From Rhizobium nepotum 39/7 (GTDB taxonomy: Bacteria; Pseudomonadota; Alphaproteobacteria; Rhizobiales; Rhizobiaceae), in assembly GCF_000949865.1 (NCBI RefSeq), contig NZ_JWJH01000001.1:1-64000 (forward strand): a stretch of DNA of 64,000 nucleotides, read 5' to 3'. The position numbers and the translations under genes are program-made. The notes below the pieces were generated by a model. That model had not been told where the DNA came from. It made no database searches and saw only the letters and a program-made list of their open reading frames with translations. Shown here piece after piece: positions 18,730-28,196 of the stretch. Within the stretch, counting starts at the first letter, position 1, and every line of letters begins with the position of its first letter.

Positions 18730-20217
18730 TTACTCGGAATCGGCCGGAACCCAGACACTGACGCTGCCGCCATTGCTGGGGAAGACGCCCTTGCCGTTCT
18801 CGCCAAGGGTAATCTGTTCGTGACGGTGACCGAGAAAGTCACGCCATACCGCTCCTGCCTGTTCCGGGCCAAGATCGATCTGTTTTTCCGCCGGCTCGCC
18901 GTTTGACATCACCACCACGCAGCCCGGCTCGTCGGCGGTGCCATGGCGAATAAAGGCAATGCAGCTTGGATCATCGAGAACATCCGTCTGGGCACCGTTG
19001 GCGAAGCGGCTGCGCGCCTCGATGAGCTTCGGCAGGCATTCGATCGCCGGCATGTCGATCTCATGCTCGTTGCCGTCATCACCGGTGTCGGTGTAGCGGG
19101 TGCCGAACAGATCGGGATAAAAGACGCAGGGAACGCCCTCTTCGCGCAGCAGAATGATGGCATAGGCCAGAGGCTTGAACCACGGCTCCACTGGTGCTTC
19201 CAGGGATTGCAGCGGCTGTGTGTCATGGTTGTCGACAAGTGTGACGGCATGGTCGGGAACAGCCGAAATCAGCGACCCGTCGAAGATGGTGCGCATGTCG
19301 AAATCGCCGCCGTGTTTGGAGGCATCGTGAAAACGGTGGTGAAGGGCGACATCGAAAAGCATCAATTGTTTGTCGACCAGATCGAGATAACTTTTCAGCG
19401 CCTCGATATCCGGGTGCCAATATTCCGCCACGACGAAAAGATCGGGATCGACCGTGTCGCGCATATGGCCGACCCAATCGCGGAAAAACCAGGCCGGAAT
19501 ATGCTTGGCGGCATCAATGCGGAAACCATCGACCTGCACCTGCTCGGCAAGCCACCGGCCCCAATATTTGAGTTCCTCGTAGACCGCCCTGTTTCTGAAT
19601 TCGACATCGGCGCCCATCAGATAGTCGAAGTTGCCGTTTTCCTCATCGACCTCTTCATTCCACTCGCCGTCGCCATATTCGTTGACGAGGCGAAAAATGC
19701 CGTCCTCATCAGGCTCTTCGATGTGGTCGACACCGCTGAAGCACTTCACGTCCCAGATGAATTTGGAATGTTTGCCGTTTCGGCCCGGAAAGGTGAACCG
19801 CGTATAGGCGAGCGCCTGAAAATCCTCATCGTCTATTTCGGTGCGGTCTTCGGGATTGACGCGGCGAACCCGCACCGTCTCCTTTTCATCTGCACCCATC
19901 TTGTGATTGAAGACCACGTCGTGGATGACGCGGATGCCGTTTTCCTTGAGTGTGCGGCCAGCCTGTTCGAGAGCGGTGCGATCGCCATATTTGGTGGCGA
20001 CGGTTCCCTTCTGGTCGAATTCGCCAAGGTCAAAAAGATCGTAGGTGTCGTAACCCGCCGAGTAACCGCCGCCGGCACCCTTGTAGGCCGGCGGCAGCCA
20101 AACATCAGTGATGCCCATCTGGGCAAGGCTTGTCGCCTTTTCGGCCACCTCGCTCCATAATTTCCCTCCGTCCGGATAATACCAATGGAAGAATTGAAGC
20201 AAGGTGCGTCCGGCCAT
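18730..20217 (-). CDS. amyA: Cytoplasmic alpha-amylase, GH13 family
   Basis: 495 residues, the same length as E. coli cytoplasmic AmyA and similar to it throughout. It starts [17 protein letters not shown] with no signal peptide. GH13 catalytic regions are present: [17 protein letters not shown] (nucleophile Asp), VVAEYW (acid/base Glu) and LVDNHDTQ. It should hydrolyse internal alpha-1,4 links of maltodextrins or glycogen inside the cell. The ATG at 20217 has GAGGG just upstream; an ATG at 20250 lacks one. Convergent with soxR. Confidence 0.93.
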   Translation of the reverse strand: MAGRTLLQFFHWYYPDGGKLWSEVAEKATSLAQMGITDVWLPPAYKGAGGGYSAGYDTYDLFDLGEFDQKGTVATKYGDRTALEQAGRTLKENGIRVIHDVVFNHKMGADEKETVRVRRVNPEDRTEIDDEDFQALAYTRFTFPGRNGKHSKFIWDVKCFSGVDHIEEPDEDGIFRLVNEYGDGEWNEEVDEENGNFDYLMGADVEFRNRAVYEELKYWGRWLAEQVQVDGFRIDAAKHIPAWFFRDWVGHMRDTVDPDLFVVAEYWHPDIEALKSYLDLVDKQLMLFDVALHHRFHDASKHGGDFDMRTIFDGSLISAVPDHAVTLVDNHDTQPLQSLEAPVEPWFKPLAYAIILLREEGVPCVFYPDLFGTRYTDTGDDGNEHEIDMPAIECLPKLIEARSRFANGAQTDVLDDPSCIAFIRHGTADEPGCVVVMSNGEPAEKQIDLGPEQAGAVWRDFLGHRHEQITLGENGKGVFPSNGGSVSVWVPADSE

Positions 20218-20350
20218 ATTTCCCTCATATTGGTTAGCAGGTCGCGCCATAAACGGAACGGCGGCGAAAGGGTTCCGCCGCCGTTGCTGACCGAGCTTCG
20301 ATTGTGAGGGGGGCCACCTTCCCGGACGGGTCTGTGGCGTCGTCTATATG

Positions 20351-22081
20351 CTATTCCGCAATTTCCAGAAGTGCGGCACCGGCCTGCAGATAATCGCCTT
20401 CCTTGACGATCAGGCGGACCTTGCCGGCCTTCGTGGCGACGATTTGCGTTTCCATCTTCATGGCTTCCATGACGGCCAGAAGATCGCCTGCGGAAACGGT
20501 TTCGCCGTCCTTCACCTTGAAGGATTGCAATGTTCCCGAAACGGGAGCGGTGATTTCCCCCTCATTCTCCTTGACCGTTGCACCGGGGGTAGCGGCATTA
20601 CCGCCGCTGACGGCGCCGAGACCGGATAGCAGCAGGTTCGGCAGACCGACCGAGACCCGCTTGCCGTCGATTTCCAGAAAGGTGCGGGTGATTGATGGAT
20701 CCTCGGCCGGTGCCGGTCGTTCCATGGCATCGGGCATGGCGGCGAAATCTGTCTCGATCCAGCGGGTATGAACCTTGAATCCATCCGTGCCGATGAAGTC
20801 GTCCGTTTCGACGGCGGCGCGATGGAACGGCAGGACCGTGGCAATGCCTTCGATGCGGAATTCCTTCAGCGCGCGGCGGGCGCGGCGCAGAACCTCGTCG
20901 CGGTCGGCACCCGTGACGATGAGCTTCGCCATGAGCGAGTCGAACACGCCAGGCACGCTGGAGCCGCTGACGACGCCGCTATCCACGCGAATTCCGGGAC
21001 CGGAAGGCGCGTCGAAAACCGAGATCGAACCCGGTGTGGGCAGGAAGCCCCGGCCGGGATCTTCGGCATTGATGCGGAATTCCATCGAGTGGCCGCGCGG
21101 TTCCGGTGTTTCAAGCACCCGCAGCTTATGGCCTTCGGCGATACGGAATTGCTCGATGACGAGATCGATGCCGGTGGTTTCCTCGGTGACGGGATGTTCC
21201 ACCTGTAGGCGCGTATTGACCTCCAGGAAGGAAATGGTGCCGTCGACGCCGAGCAGGAATTCGACGGTGCCGGCGCCGGAATAACCTGCGGCGGCACAGA
21301 TCGCCTTTGCAGCATCGTGGATCTTCTGCCGCTGTTCGGTGGAAAGGAAGGGTGCGGGAGCCTCCTCGATCAGCTTCTGGTTACGGCGTTGCAGCGAGCA
21401 GTCGCGGGTGCCGAGCACCAAAACGTTGCCGTGCTTGTCGGCCAGAACCTGGGCCTCGATATGACGCGGCCGGTCGAGGAAGCGCTCGAGGAAACATTCG
21501 CCGCGACCGAAGGCGGCTGTCGCCTCGCGCACGGCGGATTCGTAGAGATCGGCGATTTCTTCCATCTTCCACGCGACCTTCAGGCCGCGCCCGCCACCGC
21601 CATGCGCCGCCTTGATGGCGACGGGCAGGCCATATTCTTCGGCAAAAGCGGTGACTTCGGCGGCGGAAGCGACGGGGCCGTCGCTGCCCGCGACCAGCGG
21701 CGCGCCGACACCAGTGGCGATGCGCCGCGCCTCGACCTTGTCGCCCAACGCTTCGATGACGTGTGGGTCGGGGCCGATCCAGCTAAGGCCGGCGTCGATA
21801 ACCGCCTGAGCAAATTCAGCGCGTTCGGACAGGAAGCCATAACCGGGGTGAACGGCGTCTGCACCGGCACGTTTGGCGATCGCAATCAGCTTGGCGATAT
21901 CGAGATAGGTCTCGGCCGGGCGCAGGCCCTCCAGCGCATAGGCCTCATCCGCCAGTCGGACGAAAAGAGCATCCTGATCGGGGTCGGCATAAACGGCGAC
22001 CGATTGCAGGCCGTAATCGCGGCACGCGCGGATGATCCGCACCGCGATCTCGCCGCGATTGGCAATCAGCACTTTTTTCAT
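20351..22081 (-). CDS. Biotin carboxylase fused to biotin carrier domain
   Basis: 576 residues. Residues 1-445 form a biotin carboxylase ([20 protein letters not shown]-grasp loop [27 protein letters not shown]). After a linker, the C-terminal ~75 residues are a biotinyl domain with the AMKM motif and biotin-accepting Lys at 542. It would charge biotin with CO2 from bicarbonate and ATP. It lies just downstream of a fused PxpB-PxpC gene, whose domains are homologous to the carboxyltransferase of urea carboxylase, so I see it as part of that operon rather than acetyl-CoA carboxylase. GAGGAG precedes the ATG. Confidence 0.85.
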   Translation of the reverse strand: MKKVLIANRGEIAVRIIRACRDYGLQSVAVYADPDQDALFVRLADEAYALEGLRPAETYLDIAKLIAIAKRAGADAVHPGYGFLSERAEFAQAVIDAGLSWIGPDPHVIEALGDKVEARRIATGVGAPLVAGSDGPVASAAEVTAFAEEYGLPVAIKAAHGGGGRGLKVAWKMEEIADLYESAVREATAAFGRGECFLERFLDRPRHIEAQVLADKHGNVLVLGTRDCSLQRRNQKLIEEAPAPFLSTEQRQKIHDAAKAICAAAGYSGAGTVEFLLGVDGTISFLEVNTRLQVEHPVTEETTGIDLVIEQFRIAEGHKLRVLETPEPRGHSMEFRINAEDPGRGFLPTPGSISVFDAPSGPGIRVDSGVVSGSSVPGVFDSLMAKLIVTGADRDEVLRRARRALKEFRIEGIATVLPFHRAAVETDDFIGTDGFKVHTRWIETDFAAMPDAMERPAPAEDPSITRTFLEIDGKRVSVGLPNLLLSGLGAVSGGNAATPGATVKENEGEITAPVSGTLQSFKVKDGETVSAGDLLAVMEAMKMETQIVATKAGKVRLIVKEGDYLQAGAALLEIAE

Positions 22082-22098
22082 CGCTTTTCTCCTCGGAA

Positions 22099-23694
22099 TT
22101 ATTTGCTCTTGGCCGCGATTTCGGCGAAGGGGCCGATCGGGCGGAACTTGATTTTGGCGTTGACGGGGATTTGCCCGGCAAGATCGAGATGATATTCCGC
22201 AACCGCGCCGACGACGGGATAGCCGCCGGTCAGCGGATGGTCGGCAAGGAAGAGCACGGGCTGGCCGCTATGGGGAATCTGGATCGCTCCCGTCGCCGTG
22301 CCTTCGCTCGGCAATTCGGCACTGTCCCTGCGCTCCATCGGTACCTCGCCGGAAAGGCGGATGCCAACGCGGTTCGATTGCGGCGTGACCTGCCAGAGCT
22401 GGCCGGTCAATGTGTCGAGACCTTTCTGCGTGAACCAGTCGGTGCGCGGCCCGAGAACGACGTCGAGTGTTACGACATCGCCGGTCGCCGGCGGATCGAA
22501 GGCCGGAACCTCGTTGATTGACACGCTGGAGAGGTTGTTCTTTTCCCCCTTCAGCAGCAGGATCGTGCCTGCGGTCACGCTTTCGGGGCCGACCACGGCG
22601 AGCGTATCCGTCGCAAAGCTGCCCAGCACGGGCGCGACGTCGAACCCACCGCGCACGGCAAGATAACAGCGCATGCCCTTTGGCGGCTGGCCGAAGGTGA
22701 CCACATCGCCGGGCTCGAGAGAGACGGGAATATGCGTCTGTACCGTGAAACTGCGATCCGCCGTTCTGATGGTGACGGGGCAGGGTGCACCGGCAATGCC
22801 AATGACCGCGCGGCTTGTGCTTTTGAAGGAAAAACCGCCGAGCGTCAGTTCGAGACAGGGCGTGTTGACGGGATTGCCGACGATGCGGTTGGCGGCGTTA
22901 AATGCGCCACGATCCAGCGCGCCGGAGGCGGATACGCCCTGTCCGGTCTGGCCGAAGCGGCCGAGATCCTGAAAAATGGCGGGCATGGGTGCGGCGAGCA
23001 CCTCGAAATGCGGGCCTTCTTTCGTTGTCTCTGGCCGGGAGGTGCGCGGTGCCGAGGCAGGGACATCAACCGTTCTTCCGGCCTTGTCCATATCGAAGAA
23101 ACGCACGCGATAACCCGGCTGGAAAAGCGCGCCAGGGTCGCGGTCGATATCCCACATCTTTTCCGGTGTGGTGCCGATGATCTGCCAGCCGCCGGGGCTG
23201 TTTTGCGGATAGACGCCACTGAAAGCGCCGGCCAGCGCCACCGAACCGGCCGGAATGCGGGTGCGCGGGCTTTGCCTGCGTGGCACATGAAGGGCCGGAT
23301 CGCCGCCGACCAGATAACCGAAACCGGGGGCGAAACCGCAAAAGGCCACGGTGAATTCGCTTTCGGTGTGGCGGCGGATGACCTCATCGACGCTCATGCC
23401 GGTCAGTTCGGCAACGTCGGCCAGATCCTCGCCATTATAGTGGACGGGGATTTCCACCAGATTGTCCGAAGGTGCGATTTTTGCCGAGAGGTCGCGGCTG
23501 GAAAGCCGGGCGACCAACGTCTCCGCGCTGATTTTTTCGGGGCGGAAACGGATCATCAGGGTACGTGCAGCCGGAACCGTCTCTTCGACGCCTTCGACCG
23601 GATCGTTCTGAAGCGAGGCGAAGAGCGCCAGCGTTTCGTCAAGATCGGCAAGTTCGACAAGAATGGTGGTGAGGCTGACAGGGAGAAAACGCAT
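22099..23694 (-). CDS. Fused PxpB-PxpC (KipI-KipA) protein; carboxyltransferase-like 5-oxoprolinase subunits
   Basis: 531 residues. Residues 1-225 form the KipI/PxpB/AHS1 domain ([20 protein letters not shown] in the middle, [24 protein letters not shown]). The remainder is KipA/PxpC/AHS2 ([29 protein letters not shown]). In bacteria PxpABC opens 5-oxoproline to glutamate with ATP; the same AHS1-AHS2 pair is the carboxyltransferase part of urea carboxylase. Here both halves are one polypeptide, unlike the separate kipI and kipA of Bacillus. It starts right after the DUF1445 gene stop, with two adjacent ATG codons (23697 and 23694). Confidence 0.85.
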   Translation of the reverse strand: MRFLPVSLTTILVELADLDETLALFASLQNDPVEGVEETVPAARTLMIRFRPEKISAETLVARLSSRDLSAKIAPSDNLVEIPVHYNGEDLADVAELTGMSVDEVIRRHTESEFTVAFCGFAPGFGYLVGGDPALHVPRRQSPRTRIPAGSVALAGAFSGVYPQNSPGGWQIIGTTPEKMWDIDRDPGALFQPGYRVRFFDMDKAGRTVDVPASAPRTSRPETTKEGPHFEVLAAPMPAIFQDLGRFGQTGQGVSASGALDRGAFNAANRIVGNPVNTPCLELTLGGFSFKSTSRAVIGIAGAPCPVTIRTADRSFTVQTHIPVSLEPGDVVTFGQPPKGMRCYLAVRGGFDVAPVLGSFATDTLAVVGPESVTAGTILLLKGEKNNLSSVSINEVPAFDPPATGDVVTLDVVLGPRTDWFTQKGLDTLTGQLWQVTPQSNRVGIRLSGEVPMERRDSAELPSEGTATGAIQIPHSGQPVLFLADHPLTGGYPVVGAVAEYHLDLAGQIPVNAKIKFRPIGPFAEIAAKSK

Positions 23695-23701
23695 CATGTC
23701 C

Positions 23702-24511
23702 TCACGCGTGATAGGCGGAATCGGGAATGTCGGTGATGAACATGTGCCCGGGCGCATGGGTGATCGCAAACGGCACACCGGACGCCATCACGGCGGCCTG
23801 AGGCGTCACGCCGCAGGCCCAGAAAACCGGAACCTCGCCCGGTTCGATCCGAACCGCATCACCGAAATCCGGTTTAGCGAGATCCGATATGCCGATCTCT
23901 TCCGGCGCTCCGACGTGCACGGGCGCGCCGTGAACAGCCGGGAAACGCCCGGAAATAGTCGCGGCGTCTGCCACGCGCGAAGCCGGGATCGGCCGCATGG
24001 AAACGACCATGTTGCCCTTAAAGCGTCCGGCCGGCCGGCAGGGCCGGTTGGTAAGGTACATCGGAACGTTGCTCTTGTCGGTCATGTGGCGGATTTCGAT
24101 GCCCGCCTCGACCATCGGCGTTTCGAAGGTAAAACTGCAACCGATCAGGAATGCAACGAGATCGTCACGCTCTGCCCAGGCGGCGGTCGCATCAGCGGTT
24201 TCTTCTGCAAGCTTGCCGTCTCGCCAGATACGATAGAGCGGCAGATCGGTCCTGAGATCGGCGCCGGGTGCTAGAAGTGTGGTAGGCGAGCCGGGATCGG
24301 AGACATCGAGCACCGGGCAGGGTTTTGGATTGCGCTGCGCATAAAGCAGGAAATCGAAGGCCCAGTCGCGCGGAAGCACGATCATATTGGCCTGCGTGAA
24401 GCCGGGAGCGATACCGGAGGTGGGCGCAATAAGACCATCGCGATAGGTGGCGCGGGCTTTTCGCGCGGCTTCCGCGTCGGTGTGGCTGAGAAAGGACGTC
24501 GGTAGGGTCAT
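23702..24511 (-). CDS. DUF1445 protein, YcsI / D-glutamate cyclase-like putative hydro-lyase
   Basis: 269 residues. Conserved DUF1445 blocks are visible: [35 protein letters not shown] and [11 protein letters not shown] with [11 protein letters not shown] at the end. The family is related to part of mammalian D-glutamate cyclase, which makes 5-oxo-D-proline, and to B. subtilis YcsI in the ycsFGI-kip operon. Here it lies between pxpA and fused pxpBC, so supplying or altering an oxoproline-type substrate is a sensible inference. No enzyme activity can be shown from sequence alone. Confidence 0.8.
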   Translation of the reverse strand: MTLPTSFLSHTDAEAARKARATYRDGLIAPTSGIAPGFTQANMIVLPRDWAFDFLLYAQRNPKPCPVLDVSDPGSPTTLLAPGADLRTDLPLYRIWRDGKLAEETADATAAWAERDDLVAFLIGCSFTFETPMVEAGIEIRHMTDKSNVPMYLTNRPCRPAGRFKGNMVVSMRPIPASRVADAATISGRFPAVHGAPVHVGAPEEIGISDLAKPDFGDAVRIEPGEVPVFWACGVTPQAAVMASGVPFAITHAPGHMFITDIPDSAYHA

Positions 24512-24523
24512 TGGTCGCTCCTT

Positions 24524-25291
24524 TTAGAGAATGGATGCAAAAGAGCGGATATCGATGCCTTCGGCCTCGAAACGGCGGCGGATTTCCTGGGCGATGGCGA
24601 CCGCGCCGGGGCTGTCGCCATGTACGCAGATGGACTGCGCCTCGATTTTTATAACGCTGCCGTCGATGGCTTCCAGCGTGCCTTCGCGGGCGAGCCGCAC
24701 CATCCGACCGGCGATCTTTGTGGCGTCATGCAGAACGGCACCGGCTTCGCGGCGCGAAACAAGCTGTCCTTCAGGTGTATAGGCCCGATCGGCGAAAGCT
24801 TCGGCGACGACGGCAAGGCCCGCCTTGCGGGCGAGATCGAGAATGGGCGCATTGGCAAGACCCATAAGCACCAGTGAGGAATCGACAGCCTTGATGCCGT
24901 CGATCACTGCCTGTCCCTGTTTCGCGTCGTTGGCGATGCGGTTGTAAAGTGCGCCATGCGGCTTCACGTAGCGCACCGTGGTTCCGGCAGCTGCGGCAAC
25001 GCCTTTCAGCGCGCCGATCTGGTAGATGACATCGGCGATCAGTTCTTCCGAGGTGACGTCCAGATCGCGGCGGCCGAAGCCGACGCGGTCTGGATAGGAG
25101 ACATGGGCGCCGACGACCACGCCTTTTTCGGCGGCGGCCTTGACGGTGCGGTAGATGCCGGCCGGGTCACCCGCGTGAAATCCGCAGGCGATGTTGGCGC
25201 TGGAAACGATGGCGAGCATCGCCTCATCATCGCCCATGCTCCAGGCACCGTAACTTTCGCCAAGATCGCTGTTGAGATCGATAGCGGCCAT
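24524..25291 (-). CDS. pxpA: PxpA, 5-oxoprolinase subunit A (LamB/YcsF family)
   Basis: 255 residues, the family's usual length. Starts [15 protein letters not shown]; later blocks are [30 protein letters not shown] and CVHGDSPGA, which carry the conserved Asp/His residues. PxpA works with PxpB and PxpC to hydrolyse 5-oxoproline at the expense of ATP. It follows the NRAMP-like transporter gene closely and precedes the DUF1445 gene by 12 bases. A 25-residue in-frame extension to 25366 overlaps the transporter gene and was rejected. Confidence 0.92.
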   Translation of the reverse strand: MAAIDLNSDLGESYGAWSMGDDEAMLAIVSSANIACGFHAGDPAGIYRTVKAAAEKGVVVGAHVSYPDRVGFGRRDLDVTSEELIADVIYQIGALKGVAAAAGTTVRYVKPHGALYNRIANDAKQGQAVIDGIKAVDSSLVLMGLANAPILDLARKAGLAVVAEAFADRAYTPEGQLVSRREAGAVLHDATKIAGRMVRLAREGTLEAIDGSVIKIEAQSICVHGDSPGAVAIAQEIRRRFEAEGIDIRSFASIL

Positions 25292-25311
25292 GTTTGCCTC
25301 CCTTTGGTTTT

Positions 25312-26553
25312 TTACAGGCCAAGCAGGCCGAAGATGGTACCGGCGGACTTGTAGCCCATGTACCATGTCAATGCGCAGGTCAGAACGCCGAGCACCAGCA
25401 GTATGCGCGGATAACGATAACCACCCATCAGGTCTTCGCGTTTCCAGGCGGCGAACAGGAAGATGCTGAGGCCGATCGGGAGAATAAGTCCGTTCAGGCC
25501 GCCGACGAAGATGAGCATGGCGGCCGGCGGCGTCGTGATCAGCAGGTAGCAGACGAGCGAGATGGCGATGAAAATCACCGTTGCCATGTTGCGGGCGCGT
25601 TCGCTCATGTCCTGCTTGAAGACGGGCATGAACGAAACGGAGGTATAGGCCGCTCCGATGACGCTGGTGATGGCCGCCGCCCAGAAGATGATGCCGAAGA
25701 GCCGGAAGCCGAGATCGCCTGCGGCTGCACGGAAGGCCTGTGCAGCGGGATTGGCAGTCTGGCCTGAGGTATCGATTATGACGCCGCTGGCGACGACGCC
25801 GAGAATGGCGAGGAAAAGCACGTAGCGCATGATGCCGGTGACGGCGATGCCTGTCAGAGCGGCGCGATTGACGGCGGGCAGGTTCTCGATGCCGACCATT
25901 CCCCGATCCAGCAGACGGTGTGCGCCGGAATAGGTGATATAACCGCCAACGGTGCCGCCGACGATTGTGGTGATGGTTGCGAAATTGATCGTATCCGGCA
26001 GGAATGTCTGACGGAAAGCGTCGCCCACGGGCGGTGCGGAAACGAACGCCACATAAAGCGTCAGCACGATCATCAGGATGCCGGCGAAAATGATGAACCG
26101 GTCAACAGCAAGGCCCGCGCGTTTTGAAACGAAGATGGCAATGGCAAATATCGCGCTGATCGCACCGCCGATTTTCGGGTCCAGCCCAAAAATAGCGTTC
26201 AGGCCAAGGCCGGTGCCGCCGATATTGCCGATATTGAAGAACAGACCGCCAATAATGACGAGAACGGCGAGCAGATAACCGGCGCCGGGAATGGCTGCGT
26301 TCGCAATATCCGACGCCCGCATGCGCGTCAGTGTGACGATGCGCCAGATGTTGAGCTGGACGACGAAGTCGATGAGGATGGAGGCGAGAATGCCGAAAGC
26401 GAAGGCTGCGCCAAGCTGTGTGGTAAATGTCGCCGTTTGCGTGATGAAGCCGGGACCGATGGCTGATGTCGCCATCAGGAATATCGCCCCCATCAGGGAC
26501 GCGCGTTTTGACGTATTGGTGTCGGCAGCCGGGATGAGCTTTTTCTGCTCCAT
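25312..26553 (-). CDS. NRAMP-fold membrane transporter lacking metal motifs (YcsG-like)
   Basis: 413 residues with about 11 hydrophobic segments. It resembles NRAMP proteins ([31 protein letters not shown]), but the metal-binding DPGN of the first helix is absent (the sequence runs [14 protein letters not shown]), as is the MPH of helix 6 ([11 protein letters not shown]). It is therefore probably not a manganese/iron carrier. Its B. subtilis counterpart YcsG also lies in the ycsFGI-kip operon, and import of 5-oxoproline or a related compound is an inference. First gene of the leftward operon; AGGAG lies upstream of the ATG at 26553. Confidence 0.8.
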   Translation of the reverse strand: MEQKKLIPAADTNTSKRASLMGAIFLMATSAIGPGFITQTATFTTQLGAAFAFGILASILIDFVVQLNIWRIVTLTRMRASDIANAAIPGAGYLLAVLVIIGGLFFNIGNIGGTGLGLNAIFGLDPKIGGAISAIFAIAIFVSKRAGLAVDRFIIFAGILMIVLTLYVAFVSAPPVGDAFRQTFLPDTINFATITTIVGGTVGGYITYSGAHRLLDRGMVGIENLPAVNRAALTGIAVTGIMRYVLFLAILGVVASGVIIDTSGQTANPAAQAFRAAAGDLGFRLFGIIFWAAAITSVIGAAYTSVSFMPVFKQDMSERARNMATVIFIAISLVCYLLITTPPAAMLIFVGGLNGLILPIGLSIFLFAAWKREDLMGGYRYPRILLVLGVLTCALTWYMGYKSAGTIFGLLGL

Positions 26554-26634
26554 GGATTTTCTCCGCTCCTGTCGCAATCCGCCCCTCGCGGATGCTCTAG
26601 GCGTCGATCTTGTCCTGTTCCGTGAAATTGTCAA

Positions 26635-26649
26635 TATTGTTGAACAATA
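26635..26649. promoter_or_regulatory. Palindromic operator candidate for the GntR/FCD regulator
   Basis: TATTGTTGAACAATA is a perfect palindrome with one central base, in the gap between the divergent transporter (26553) and GntR (26816) genes. Short TTGT/ACAA dyads are common for FCD-type GntR regulators. The surrounding AT-rich stretch (26625-26715) probably holds both promoters. Confidence 0.6.
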
Positions 26650-26815
26650 AATGATAATCGTTCTTTTATATTGTCTATTTGTTGGACGTTATGGCCATGA
26701 TTTAATCACGTTTTTTTCGTGCTTTGCTAAAGCTTTGTGCTATGGGCAATCATGCCGTGTCCGAACATGCCTGTCACGGAATTCCCGATGCTGCATTGCT
26801 CTTAAGGAAAGCGCT

Positions 26816-27469
26816 ATGACGGAAACGATAGAGGGTCTGCCGCTTGCGGATCGATTGGCGAAGGGTATTCGCACCCTGTTGATTTCCGGCGAACTGATGC
26901 CGGGGCAGCGCCTTTCGGAAGCGGCCTTCAGCGAACGTTTCGACGTCTCCCGTAATTCGCTGCGCGAAGCTTTTCGCCTTCTGACCAAGGACGGTTTGCT
27001 GCGCCACGAGGCCAATCGCGGCGTTTTTGTCGCCGTTCCCACCATGGCTTCGGTGATCGATATTTATCGGGTGCGGCGCATGGTGGAATGCGGCGCGCTG
27101 CGTCAGGCCTGGCACAAACATTCGTCCATCCGGATAATGCGCGCGGCGGTCGATGACGCCAAGATAAAGCGCGAAGACGCGGACTGGCTGGGTGTCGGCA
27201 GCGCCAACATGAAGTTCCACGCAGCCGTGGTCGATCTTCTCGACAGCGCCCGTCTCAGCGATTTTTACGAACGCATCGCCGCCGAGCTCAGGCTTTGCTT
27301 TGGCCTCTTGAAAGACCCGGAACAGCTCCATTCCCCCTTCGTCGACATGAACAGCAAGATCCTGTCGCTGATGGAAGAGGGCAAGGGGGCCGAGGCCGGC
27401 GACGAGATGGAAATCTATCTCAATCTCTCCGAGCGAACGGTTTTGAAAGCGCTTGAACGCGCATCCTGA
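26816..27469 (+). CDS. GntR-family transcriptional regulator, FadR/FCD subfamily
   Basis: 217 residues. A GntR winged helix occupies residues 5-70 (GELMPGQRLSEAAFSERF, SRNSLREAFRLLTKDGLL). An all-helical FCD ligand domain follows with RVRRMVECGALR and the metal-binding-type His segment FHAAVVDLLDS. It is divergent from the 5-oxoproline operon, which it most likely represses; B. subtilis uses an IclR protein (KipR) at the equivalent locus. The ATG at 26816 has AAGGAAAG upstream. Confidence 0.88.
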   Translation: MTETIEGLPLADRLAKGIRTLLISGELMPGQRLSEAAFSERFDVSRNSLREAFRLLTKDGLLRHEANRGVFVAVPTMASVIDIYRVRRMVECGALRQAWHKHSSIRIMRAAVDDAKIKREDADWLGVGSANMKFHAAVVDLLDSARLSDFYERIAAELRLCFGLLKDPEQLHSPFVDMNSKILSLMEEGKGAEAGDEMEIYLNLSERTVLKALERAS

Positions 27470-27572
27470 GATGTCCGATGCAGCCGGGGTGAAAACGCTT
27501 CTTCGGCGCCTGCCTCATTTTTGTATCGGCACCTGATTGCCAAGTTTGTTGCGGTGCGTCATCAATGCCTGC

Positions 27573-28160
27573 ATGACGCTTCGCGACCTCACCATCCTCG
27601 TTATAGACGAAAACGCGATCCGCGCCTCGATCATCGAGGAGGGGCTGCGCGAGGCCGGATATCATCGCGTCACGGTTATCCATGAGGTGCACGGTGTGGC
27701 GCGCACCATCGAGACGCTGCAGCCGGATGTCATTTTCATCGATCTTGAAAATCCCAACCGCGACATGATGGAGCATCTGTTCCAGCTGACACGCACGGTC
27801 GGCCGGCCGATCGCCATGTTCGTCGATCGCTCCGACACGGCCTCCATCGAGGCGGCAGTCGAGGCGGGGGTTTCCGCCTATGTGGTCGACGGGCTGAAGA
27901 AAGAGCGGGTCAAGCCCATTCTCGATATGGCAGTCAGCCGCTTCAACGCTTTCAGCCGCCTGCGCCAGGAACTTGCCGAAGCGAAATCGGCGCTCGGGGA
28001 GCGCAAGGTCATCGAGCGCGCCAAGGGCATTCTGATGAAGATGCGCGGCCTTTCCGAAGAGGAGGCCTTTGCGCTTTTGCGGCAAACGGCAATGAACGAG
28101 AAAAAGAAAATATCCGAGATCGCGCAAAGCGTGGTCACCGCGGCCGGTCTGTTGATGTGA
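27573..28160 (+). CDS. nasT: NasT, ANTAR-domain RNA-binding antiterminator
   Basis: 195 residues. Residues 5-125 form a receiver-like domain (TILVIDENAIRASIIEEGL, PDVIFIDLENPNRD); a short coiled coil leads to a C-terminal ANTAR domain (ERKVIERAKGILMKMRGLS, EEEAFALLRQTAM in two steps). In nitrate systems NasT binds a leader RNA hairpin and prevents termination unless held by NasS. It is immediately upstream of nasS and of a nitrate operon with a structured leader. I chose the ATG at 27573; one 36 bases earlier is possible. Neither has a strong ribosome site. Confidence 0.9.
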   Translation: MTLRDLTILVIDENAIRASIIEEGLREAGYHRVTVIHEVHGVARTIETLQPDVIFIDLENPNRDMMEHLFQLTRTVGRPIAMFVDRSDTASIEAAVEAGVSAYVVDGLKKERVKPILDMAVSRFNAFSRLRQELAEAKSALGERKVIERAKGILMKMRGLSEEEAFALLRQTAMNEKKKISEIAQSVVTAAGLLM

Positions 28161-28196
28161 CGAACCCGCCGGCGGGACAGTCGAGGAGTGTATGAT

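Noticed and set aside
20351..22081. Calling the biotin carboxylase gene an acetyl-CoA carboxylase subunit
   Set aside because: Carrier domain is fused and the gene sits in the pxp operon beside an AHS1-AHS2 protein; housekeeping AccC and AccB are normally separate.
25312..26553. MntH-type manganese transporter
   Set aside because: The DPGN and MPH metal motifs are absent.
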